NCBI RefSeq assembly: GCF_025426255.1
Contig: NZ_CP104861.1
Coordinates: 4,945,001 to 5,009,000 of the forward strand
Reading direction: 5' to 3'
Length of the DNA stretch: 64,000 nucleotides
DNA from: Pseudomonas fragi
GTDB taxonomy: Bacteria > Pseudomonadota > Gammaproteobacteria > Pseudomonadales > Pseudomonadaceae
Shown: piece after piece, positions 34,398 to 41,354 of the stretch
Layout of the letters: the number at the start of each line of letters is the position of its first letter
Position numbering within the stretch: the first letter of the stretch is position 1
Notes under the pieces: generated by a model
What the model saw: only the letters and a program-made list of their open reading frames with translations
Database searches by the model: none
What the model was told of the DNA's origin: nothing
Made by a program: the position numbers and the translations under genes

Positions 34398-34676
34398 ATG
34401 GGCATTTTTGACTGGAAACACTGGATCGTCATTCTGGTAGTCGTAGTCCTGGTCTTCGGCACCAAAAAACTGAAAAATCTGGGCACCGATGTCGGCGAAT
34501 CGATCAAAGGCTTTCGCAAGGCCATGAACGACGACGAAAAACCTGCCGAGCCCGTGGTTCCGCCTGCGCAGCCAACTGCTGCACCACAACCACACACCAC
34601 TTCGACCCTGAACGAGCCGCACACCATTGACGTGCAGGCACAAAAAGTCGAAGAGCCGACCCGCAAAGACGTGTGA
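34398..34676 (+). CDS. tatA: Twin-arginine translocase subunit TatA
   Basis: TatA oligomerises to form the passage for folded Tat substrates. The 92-residue protein has a short N-terminal transmembrane helix (8-20), the conserved FGTKKLKNLG hinge and amphipathic helix (GTDVGESIKGFRKAMNDDE), then an unstructured acidic/proline-rich tail. It begins 24 bases after hisE, and AGGA precedes the ATG. It is the first gene of tatABC. Confidence 0.95.
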   Translation: MGIFDWKHWIVILVVVVLVFGTKKLKNLGTDVGESIKGFRKAMNDDEKPAEPVVPPAQPTAAPQPHTTSTLNEPHTIDVQAQKVEEPTRKDV

Positions 34677-34686
34677 GCCAAAACTA

Positions 34687-35079
34687 ATGTTCGGTATCAG
34701 CTTCAGTGAACTGCTGCTCGTTGGCCTTGTGGCCCTGCTGGTGCTCGGCCCCGAGCGACTGCCAGGTGCTGCGCGCACGGCGGGCCTGTGGATCGGGCGC
34801 TTGAAACGCAGTTTCAATGCGATCAAACAGGAAGTTGAACGTGAAATCGGCGCCGACGAAATACGTCGGCAGCTGCACAACGAACATATCCTGTCGATGG
34901 AAGAGGAAGCCAAGAAGATCCTGGCCCCTCTGCAGGACGCCGTGAAGCCGCTGACCCCGACCGAGCCAACAGTTGCGCCTGTCGAGCCTGCGAACACTGC
35001 CCCCGTTAGCCTGAGCAAAGACCCTGCGCCTCAACCGGCAGCGCCACACGACCCTACCCTGCCACCGCGAGCCCCTTAA
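34687..35079 (+). CDS. tatB: Twin-arginine translocase subunit TatB
   Basis: TatB joins TatC in recognising twin-arginine signal peptides. From ATG 34687 (MFGISFSELLLVGLVALLVL) it is 130 residues, with a transmembrane helix at 5-21, the GPERLPGAARTAGLW hinge and a longer amphipathic helix than TatA, then a Pro/Ala-rich tail. The Glu in SFSEL at position 8 is characteristic of TatB. It lies 10 bases after tatA and 4 before tatC. Confidence 0.95.
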   Translation: MFGISFSELLLVGLVALLVLGPERLPGAARTAGLWIGRLKRSFNAIKQEVEREIGADEIRRQLHNEHILSMEEEAKKILAPLQDAVKPLTPTEPTVAPVEPANTAPVSLSKDPAPQPAAPHDPTLPPRAP

Positions 35080-35083
35080 GCGC

Positions 35084-35881
35084 ATGAGCGATAAGCCTGA
35101 TCACGACCAGCCAATGCCGCTGGTTTCGCATCTCACCGAGCTGCGCACCCGCCTGTTGCGCTGCATCGCGGCGATTTTCATCATCTTTGCCGGGTTGTTC
35201 GCCTTTACCCAGCAAATCTACACCCTGGTCTCCACGCCGTTGCGTGAATACCTGCCGGTAGGCGCGACGATGATCGCCACCGACGTGGCCTCGCCGTTCC
35301 TCACGCCCCTCAAGCTGACCATGATGGTCTCGCTGTTTATTGCAATTCCGGTAATCCTGCACCAGATCTGGGGGTTTATCGCTCCTGGTCTGTACAAGCA
35401 CGAGAAGCGCATAGCCGTGCCGCTGCTGGTCTCCAGCATCTTCCTGTTTTACGCAGGCATGGCCTTCGCCTACTTCCTGGTGTTCCCGCTGGTGTTCAAG
35501 TTCTTCGCCGCTGCTACCCCGGAAGGCGTCGCAATGATGACCGATATCAGCAGCTACCTTGATTTCGTCATGACCCTGTTTTTTGCCTTTGGCGTGGCCT
35601 TTGAAATCCCGGTGGCCGTGGTATTGCTCGTCTGGATTGGCATCGTCGACGTCAAATACCTGCGCAAGATTCGCCCGTACGTGATCATCGGCTGCTTCGT
35701 AGTCGGCATGATCCTGACTCCGCCCGACATCTTCTCGCAAACCTTGCTCGCCATCCCGATGTGGATGCTGTTTGAAATCGGCATTATTTTTGGCAGTTTG
35801 GTCAGCAAGAACAAACGCGGCGAACACCCGGACGAACAATCGGCTGACAACGACGCCCAACCGCCAGCGCCACAAGCGTGA
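35084..35881 (+). CDS. tatC: Twin-arginine translocase subunit TatC
   Basis: TatC is the polytopic receptor for Tat signal peptides. The 265-residue protein has six predicted membrane helices, the N-terminal signature SHLTELRTRLLR and the conserved periplasmic loop FAYFLVFPLVFKFF. The long C-terminal cytoplasmic tail is charged and low complexity. Its stop overlaps the rsmE GTG start (GTGA). Confidence 0.96.
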   Translation: MSDKPDHDQPMPLVSHLTELRTRLLRCIAAIFIIFAGLFAFTQQIYTLVSTPLREYLPVGATMIATDVASPFLTPLKLTMMVSLFIAIPVILHQIWGFIAPGLYKHEKRIAVPLLVSSIFLFYAGMAFAYFLVFPLVFKFFAAATPEGVAMMTDISSYLDFVMTLFFAFGVAFEIPVAVVLLVWIGIVDVKYLRKIRPYVIIGCFVVGMILTPPDIFSQTLLAIPMWMLFEIGIIFGSLVSKNKRGEHPDEQSADNDAQPPAPQA

Positions 35882-36588
35882 ACCTGCTGCTCCTCGAAGA
35901 GGCTGATTTCATTGCCGCCGACCGCGTGATCCTGCGCGATCGGCGCCTGACTCACATGCAGGAAGTTCACCGTGCCGTCGTCGGCGACAGCCTGCGCGTC
36001 GGTCGGATTGGCGGGTTGATGGGCAGCGCCGAGCTGGTGCGCCTTGAAGCACAAGAAGCCGAGCTGGTTATCCACAGCCTGGACCAGCCGCCACCGGCCA
36101 AACTGCCACTGACCCTGTTGCTGGCCTTGCCGCGCCCAAAAATGCTGCGCCGCGTGCTACAAACCGTGGCCTCGATGGGCGTGCCGAAGGTCATTCTGGT
36201 CAACAGTTACCGGGTAGAGAAAAGCTTCTGGCAGACCCCGTTTCTGGAACCCGAAGCCATTCGTGAACAATTGATTCTGGGCCTGGAGCAATCACGCGAC
36301 AGCGTACTGCCTGAGATCGTCATCGAAAAACGCTTCAAGCCGTTTGTCGAAGACCGCCTGCCTGCGCTGGTCGAAGGCACCCTGGGCCTGGTCGGTCATC
36401 CGGGCGATTACCCGGCCTGCCCGCGCGGGCTGGACGAAGCGGTCACACTGGCCATCGGCCCGGAAGGTGGCTGGATCCCTTACGAAATCGATTTGCTGGC
36501 CAAGTCAGGCTTGCAGCCGGTGCAACTGGGCGCGCGCATCCTGCGGGTCGAAACCGCCGTCACCGCCCTTCTCGCCCGATTGTTCTGA
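35878..36588 (+). CDS. rsmE: 16S rRNA (uracil-1498-N3) methyltransferase
   Basis: RsmE methylates U1498 of 16S rRNA. The 236-residue SPOUT-family protein begins at a GTG overlapping the tatC stop and has an N-terminal PUA-like domain (RLTHMQEVHRAVVGDSLRVG) and the C-terminal knot with AIGPEGGWIPYEIDLL and LGARILRVETAVTALLARL, the SAM-binding signatures. It appears to be the last gene of the ubi-his-tat-rsmE run. Confidence 0.93.
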   Translation: MNLLLLEEADFIAADRVILRDRRLTHMQEVHRAVVGDSLRVGRIGGLMGSAELVRLEAQEAELVIHSLDQPPPAKLPLTLLLALPRPKMLRRVLQTVASMGVPKVILVNSYRVEKSFWQTPFLEPEAIREQLILGLEQSRDSVLPEIVIEKRFKPFVEDRLPALVEGTLGLVGHPGDYPACPRGLDEAVTLAIGPEGGWIPYEIDLLAKSGLQPVQLGARILRVETAVTALLARLF

Positions 36589-36600
36589 CCTCCCCAAACC

Positions 36601-36705
36601 TGTAGCCGCTGGCGCAGGCTGCGATAAGGTCCGCAGGACCTTCGCTTCTCGCCTGAAAATCAGGGTCGCTCCGCGCGCCCATCGCAGCCTGCGCCAGCGG
36701 CTACA
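36601..36705. repeat. Inverted repeat, family 2
   Basis: Arms TGTAGCCGCTGGCGCAGGCT and its complement flank about 50 variable bases that themselves contain a small hairpin (GGTCCGCAGGACC). The unit follows rsmE and may form its 3' end. The other half of this 233-base gap holds the chemoreceptor leader. Confidence 0.85.
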
Positions 36706-36821
36706 GGTTCTTGACGTTCGTCACACATTCAACCTGCGCACTTCAGTTATCCCCCTGCGCGCCGATGCCCTGATAACCCATGAAGACCGTTACGTAACTC
36801 GGTCAATAAAGGAGTATCACC

Positions 36822-38390
36822 ATGTTCCATCGGCTGGCCCAACGGCTCGGCAATATAAGCGTCAATCGTAAACTCAGTCTGGGCTTCGGGCTGGTGCTGA
36901 TGCTGACCTTGCTGATCACCGCAACGGGCTGGAATGGTCTGGTGTCCGTCATCGACCAGGGTGACAAGCTGGCCAATATTTCGAAAATCATCGGCCTGAC
37001 CAAAGACCTGCGTATTGCCCGCCTTGAATATGAACGCCAACCCGGCGAAAACACCCTAGCCGAAGTCACTCACCAACTGAGCGAACTGGACAACGGCCTG
37101 GAGCGAGCACGCAAACAGCTGGTAGCTCCCGACGAGCTGACACTGGTCGAACAGCAACTCAACGCCGTGGCCGAGTACAAACGCGCCTTCGCCGACCTGA
37201 TTCAAGGCACTCAAGCCAGTGAACAAGCCATTGAGCGCATGCACCGCCAGGGCACTGTCCTGATCGAGCAGAGCCAAAAACTCTCGGCTCTGCAAACAGC
37301 CAAGCGCGACGCTGACAGCCGGCAGGCCACCACCCTGCTGATCGGCTGTACGTTGCTGGCACTGGTACTGGGCATCATTGCGGCCTGGGCCATTACTCGC
37401 CAGATCGTTATCCCGCTGCAACGCACGCTGAAAACCGTTGAGCGAATCGCGGCAGGCGACCTGACCCACGACCATCAAACCGACCGTCGCGACGAACTGG
37501 GGCAGCTACAGCAAGCCATACAACGGATGACCGCAGGCCTGCGCGAGTTGATTGGCGGAATCAGTGACGGCGTGACGCAAATCGCCAGCGCCGCCGAAGA
37601 ACTCTCGGCGGTCACCGAGCAGACCAGTGCCGGGGTCAACAGTCAGAAAGTCGAGACAGATCAGGTCGCCACCGCCATGCATGAAATGGCGGCGACCGTA
37701 CAGGAAGTGGCGCGCAACGCCGAAGAAGCCTCTGAAGCTGCAATTGCTGCCGACCAGCAGGCCCGCGAAGGCGACAGCGTGGTTGCGCAGGCCATCGCCC
37801 AGATCGAGAAGCTGGCGATTGAGGTCGGCCATTCCACCGATGCCATGGGCCATCTCAAGCGTGAAAGCGACAAAATTGGCAGCGTGCTCGACGTGATCAA
37901 GTCCGTTGCCCAGCAAACCAACCTGCTGGCGCTGAACGCTGCCATCGAAGCTGCACGGGCTGGAGAAGCCGGTCGCGGGTTTGCGGTGGTGGCCGACGAA
38001 GTACGCAGCCTGGCGCAGCGCACGCAAAAATCCACGGAAGAGATCGAAGAGCTGATTGCCGGCCTGCAAAGCGGCACTCAGCAGGTGTCCAGCAGTATGG
38101 ACAACAGTCGCGCCCTGACGGACAACAGCGTTGAACTGACCCGCCGCGCAGGCGAGTCACTGGGCAACATCACCCGTACAGTGTCGACCATTCAGGGCAT
38201 GAACCAACAGATTGCAGCGGCTGCCGAACAGCAGAGCGCGGTGGCAGAAGAGATCAACCGCAGCGTGTTGAATGTGCGAGATGTCTCAGAGCAAACCGCC
38301 GCCGCCAGTGAAGAAACGGCGGCCTCCAGCGTTGAGCTGGCGCGCCTGGGTACACATTTGCAGACGTTGGTGGGGCGGTTTAAGGTTTAA
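36822..38390 (+). CDS. Methyl-accepting chemotaxis protein
   Basis: A 522-residue transmembrane chemoreceptor. One helix lies at about 19-37, followed by a periplasmic four-helix-bundle-sized domain (about 38-178), a second helix at about 180-202, a HAMP domain and the cytoplasmic signalling hairpin, whose tip QQTNLLALNAAIEAARAGE near residues 363-382 binds CheA/CheW. There is no C-terminal CheR-tethering pentapeptide (it ends GRFKV). The ligand cannot be told from sequence. AAGGAG precedes the ATG. It is a single-gene unit, convergent with the ABC transporter. Confidence 0.92.
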   Translation: MFHRLAQRLGNISVNRKLSLGFGLVLMLTLLITATGWNGLVSVIDQGDKLANISKIIGLTKDLRIARLEYERQPGENTLAEVTHQLSELDNGLERARKQLVAPDELTLVEQQLNAVAEYKRAFADLIQGTQASEQAIERMHRQGTVLIEQSQKLSALQTAKRDADSRQATTLLIGCTLLALVLGIIAAWAITRQIVIPLQRTLKTVERIAAGDLTHDHQTDRRDELGQLQQAIQRMTAGLRELIGGISDGVTQIASAAEELSAVTEQTSAGVNSQKVETDQVATAMHEMAATVQEVARNAEEASEAAIAADQQAREGDSVVAQAIAQIEKLAIEVGHSTDAMGHLKRESDKIGSVLDVIKSVAQQTNLLALNAAIEAARAGEAGRGFAVVADEVRSLAQRTQKSTEEIEELIAGLQSGTQQVSSSMDNSRALTDNSVELTRRAGESLGNITRTVSTIQGMNQQIAAAAEQQSAVAEEINRSVLNVRDVSEQTAAASEETAASSVELARLGTHLQTLVGRFKV

Positions 38391-38392
38391 CA

Positions 38393-38454
38393 GCAGCTGC
38401 AAGTGGCAAGTTCAGAGCAGAAGCAGATCTGCTTCTGCTTCTGCTTGTAGCTGC
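38393..38454. terminator. Nested hairpin between convergent transcripts
   Basis: The inner element is a 24-bp perfect palindrome (38416-38439; half-site AGCAGAAGCAGA). Outer arms at 38393-38403 and 38444-38454 match at 10 of 11 positions. It occupies nearly the whole gap between the chemoreceptor and ABC ATPase stops and probably ends both transcripts, though no U run is present. Confidence 0.6.
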
Positions 38455-38456
38455 CG

Positions 38457-39191
38457 TCAAAGCACCTGGCGCAAAAACGCCTGGGCACGCAGGTCTTTAG
38501 GCGAGTTGAAGAAGTCTTCCGGGGCGGAGTCTTCCAGCAGTTTGCCGTGGTCGAAGAACAGCACGCGGTTCGCCACTTCGCGGGCAAAGCCCATTTCGTG
38601 GGTCACGCAGACCATGGTCATGCCTTCGCGGGCCAGGGTCTTCATCACGTCCAGGACTTCGCCGACCATTTCCGGGTCCAGCGCCGAAGTGGGCTCGTCA
38701 AACAGCATCACCTTGGGCTCCATCGCCAGCGCACGGGCAATCGCCACGCGCTGTTGCTGACCGCCCGAGAGGCGCGACGGGTACTCGTTGGCCTTCTGCC
38801 CGATACCGACCTTCTCCAGCAACGCCCGGGCCTTGGCTTCGCGCTCGGCCTTGCCACGCTTGCGTACCACCTTCTGCGCCAGGCACAGATTTTCCAGTAC
38901 GGTCATGTGCGGGAACAGGTTGAAATGCTGAAACACCATGCCGACTTCACGCCGATAGGCGTTCACATCGGTTTTGGGGTTGGCCAGATCCAGGCCGTCG
39001 ATGCTGACCGAACCTGAGTCGAAATCTTCCAAGCCGTTAAGGCAGCGCAGAAAGGTCGACTTGCCAGAGCCCGAGGGGCCGATCACCACCAGTACTTCGC
39101 CCTGGGCGACAGTGGTGCTGACGTTGTCCACGGCGCGAACAATATGCCCGCGGGTGTCGAAGACTTTTACCAGTTCGCGAACTTCAATCAC
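38457..39191 (-). CDS. Polar amino acid ABC transporter, ATP-binding protein
   Basis: ATPase of the three-gene uptake system. It has Walker A GPSGSGKST, the Q-loop (VFQHFNLFPHMTVL), the signature LSGGQQQRVAIARAL and Walker B VMLFDEPTSALDPE, all typical of the GlnQ/HisP family. The start is the GTG at 39191 (read as MIEVRELVKVFDTRG), with GGAGG upstream and an 8-base overlap with the permease gene; a TTG at 39212 would add seven residues. Length is 244. Its partners are the permease and binding protein upstream. Confidence 0.92.
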   Translation of the reverse strand: MIEVRELVKVFDTRGHIVRAVDNVSTTVAQGEVLVVIGPSGSGKSTFLRCLNGLEDFDSGSVSIDGLDLANPKTDVNAYRREVGMVFQHFNLFPHMTVLENLCLAQKVVRKRGKAEREAKARALLEKVGIGQKANEYPSRLSGGQQQRVAIARALAMEPKVMLFDEPTSALDPEMVGEVLDVMKTLAREGMTMVCVTHEMGFAREVANRVLFFDHGKLLEDSAPEDFFNSPKDLRAQAFLRQVL

Positions 39192-40146
39192 TTTGCGCGA
39201 GCCTCCGCTCAAGCCGGCTGGCGAAATGCGACAGCGGCAGGTTGATCAACAGGTACAGGCCCGCTACGCAGAACAGTATCTCGAACGGCGAAAACGAGGT
39301 GGTGATGACTTCACGGCCGCTCTTGAGCAACTCGGTAATCGCAATCACCGACACCAGCGAGGTGTCCTTGACCAGGCTGATAAATTGCCCGGCCAACGGC
39401 GGCAGTACACGCTTGAACGCTTGCGGCAGCACCACATGGCGCATCGACTGGCTGCTGTTTAGGCCCAGCGAGCGAGCCGCTTCGTTTTGCCCGCGAGCGA
39501 TGGACTGCACACCCGAACGAATGATTTCAGCCACGTACGCACCGGTGAACAACGACAGCGCGGCAATACCGGCAAATTCGCGGGACAGGTTGAGTACAGT
39601 GCCGATGAAGAAGTAGAAGATGAAAATCTGTACCAGCAGCGGCGTGCCGCGCACCAGTTCGACGTACAGGGTCGAGAGATCGCGCAGGGTCGGGTTATTC
39701 GACAGTCGGCACAGGCCCGTGGCCAGCCCGATGATCAAACCCAGTACGCCTGACACCAACGACAGCCAAACCGTGGTCCACAAGCCCCAGAGCAGCGGCC
39801 CGGCGGCCCAATGGCGGTTAACACCAATCACATCGCCTTCAGCAACATCATCGCCTTCAGCCAACTGCAGGCTGTTGTCGGCGACAGTCACGCGTTGCTC
39901 TTTGCCATCTTCGCCACGCAGTACGACTTCGGCAGTATCGCCTTTGCGCACCAACTCAATCACGGTCGAGGCTTCAGTCGCCCGCTGGGCTTCTTCGGCT
40001 TGATAGGCGAAGTACTGCGGGACGCGGTTCCAGCGCCATTCGTAAGACATCAGCGAGGTGGCGTAATACAGCGCACCCGCCAGACCGATGAGCACCAGCA
40101 CGGTCAATACGTGCCAGGGCCACTGGACTTTTTTTTGTTTGATCAC
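39184..40146 (-). CDS. Polar amino acid ABC transporter, permease
   Basis: A 320-residue inner-membrane permease of the His/Glu/Gln family. It has an N-terminal helix at about 14-32, then a periplasmic insert of about 75 residues (60-120) that is beta-rich and charged. A conserved transport core from about 125 to 315 follows, with the EAA loop ARSLGLNSSQSMRHVVLPQA that contacts the ATPase. The long insert is unusual for this family but goes with this operon in pseudomonads. It starts at a GTG at 40146. A run of eight A's near codons 5-8 could be slippery. Confidence 0.9.
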   Translation of the reverse strand: MIKQKKVQWPWHVLTVLVLIGLAGALYYATSLMSYEWRWNRVPQYFAYQAEEAQRATEASTVIELVRKGDTAEVVLRGEDGKEQRVTVADNSLQLAEGDDVAEGDVIGVNRHWAAGPLLWGLWTTVWLSLVSGVLGLIIGLATGLCRLSNNPTLRDLSTLYVELVRGTPLLVQIFIFYFFIGTVLNLSREFAGIAALSLFTGAYVAEIIRSGVQSIARGQNEAARSLGLNSSQSMRHVVLPQAFKRVLPPLAGQFISLVKDTSLVSVIAITELLKSGREVITTSFSPFEILFCVAGLYLLINLPLSHFASRLERRLAQSD

Positions 40147-40182
40147 TTTGATATTTCCGTAGAGAGCAGCGCAGACAGCGTG

Positions 40183-40274
40183 TGTAGCCGCTGCCGAAGG
40201 CTGCGATGGGCTGCAGGCAACCCCAGAATCTGAAGGCCCTTCGGTCCTTATCGCAGCCTACGGCAGCGGCTACA
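40183..40274. repeat. Inverted repeat, family 2
   Basis: Arms TGTAGCCGCTGCCGAAGGCT and a complement with CCTACGG flank about 45 bases. It lies inside the ABC operon between the binding-protein and permease genes, where such stems often set unequal expression of binding protein and permease. Confidence 0.85.
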
Positions 40275-40284
40275 GGAATCGCGC

Positions 40285-41082
40285 TTATTCCATGTCTTTG
40301 AGCCAAGCGGTGTCTTTGAACCACTTGTCATGGATGCGATCGTAGGTGCCGTCTTCGTGGATCTGGTGCAGGAAGTTATTGATGAAGTTGATGCTGTCGT
40401 AGTCGCCTTTCTTCAGACCAAAGGCCAAAGGCTCGTAGGTGAACGGCTGGTCGAGGAACACCAGTTTGCCGTTACCGAACTTGTTTACTGCAACAACGTT
40501 GTACGGCGCATCGTAAACAAAGGCATCAGCCTTGCCGTTTACCACGTCCAGCACACCTTCTGGCTCGTTGTCATAGCCGTGGTACTGGGCTTTGGACATC
40601 AGTTTGCGGGCGATCATTTCACCCGTGGTGCCGATTTTCGAGGTCAGGCGGTATTGTGGGTCGTTGAGGTCTTTGTAGGACTTGATCTTGTCTTCCAGCT
40701 CTTTGCGGATGAGCAGGGTTTGGCCCACAACGATGAAGGGTTCGCTGAAGTTCAGGCGCAGGTTGCGTTCCTGGGTCAGGGTCATGCCGCTGCCGATCAT
40801 GTCGAACTTGTTGGTCATCAGGGCCGGGATGATGCCGTCATAGCCAGTGGAAACCAGCTCCAGCTTGACGCCCATGGACTTGGCCATGGCTTTGAGCAGG
40901 TCAACTTCGAAGCCAATGATCTGGCCGCGCTTGTTGGTCATTTCAAATGGCATGTAGGTTGGGTCCATGCCCACCTTCAAGGTGCCGCGCTTGACCGCGT
41001 CATCAATTGCGCCCGCATGGGCTGCGCTGATCGCCAGTACCGCAGTGACGCCGACCAGCAGTTTCGATAGAAACTTCTTCAT
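40285..41082 (-). CDS. Polar amino acid ABC transporter, periplasmic binding protein
   Basis: A family 3 solute-binding protein of about 265 residues with signal peptide MKKFLSKLLVGVTAVLAISAAHA cleaved after AHA. The mature part opens AIDDAVKRGTLKVGMDPTYMPFEM, the family signature, and has the ligand-contact stretch FDMIGSGMTLTQERNLRLNFSEP. Cationic or polar amino acids are likely ligands, not decided by sequence. Two ATGs (41082, 41085) and a TTG (41088) are in tandem; 41082 is chosen because GGGGAG is then six bases away. First gene of the operon. Confidence 0.9.
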   Translation of the reverse strand: MKKFLSKLLVGVTAVLAISAAHAGAIDDAVKRGTLKVGMDPTYMPFEMTNKRGQIIGFEVDLLKAMAKSMGVKLELVSTGYDGIIPALMTNKFDMIGSGMTLTQERNLRLNFSEPFIVVGQTLLIRKELEDKIKSYKDLNDPQYRLTSKIGTTGEMIARKLMSKAQYHGYDNEPEGVLDVVNGKADAFVYDAPYNVVAVNKFGNGKLVFLDQPFTYEPLAFGLKKGDYDSINFINNFLHQIHEDGTYDRIHDKWFKDTAWLKDME

Positions 41083-41236
41083 CATCAACTCCCCTCAACC
41101 TACTCAATTAAGGTGTTGGCCAACGGCGGGCTCGATTCAAAAAGCCAATACAGCCGGGCACTCACCCATTCGGAAACGGATGCTAACTCACAGAAGGGTT
41201 GTGACACGAGTTTTGCGAGAGAAAAGAAGCAGACCC

Positions 41237-41317
41237 TGTAGCCGCTGCCGAAGGCTGCGATAAGGTCCGCATCCTGGGGCCGCTTCGCAGCCCATCGCAG
41301 CCTTCGGCAGCGGCTAT
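41237..41317. repeat. Inverted repeat, family 2
   Basis: Arms TGTAGCCGCTGCCGAAGGCT and its near complement ending GGCTATA flank a 30-base centre. It lies between the ABC operon promoter region and the mdoH terminator. Confidence 0.8.
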
Positions 41318-41323
41318 AAAGCA

Positions 41324-41351
41324 GAAACCCCACCGAAGTGGGGTTTCTTTT
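41324..41351 (-). terminator. Intrinsic terminator of mdoGH
   Basis: A perfect 10-bp stem GAAACCCCAC / GTGGGGTTTC is capped, on the minus strand, by a UUCG tetraloop. It starts a few bases past the mdoH stop and is followed by a short U-rich stretch. Confidence 0.85.
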
Positions 41352-41354
41352 AGA

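Noticed and set aside
36709..36821. A flagellar sigma-28 promoter for the chemoreceptor
   Set aside because: No acceptable TAAA-N15-GCCGATAA match was found in the gap.
40125..40146. Programmed frameshifting at the A8 run near the permease start
   Set aside because: The run is in the first codons, with no downstream stem or useful alternative frame.
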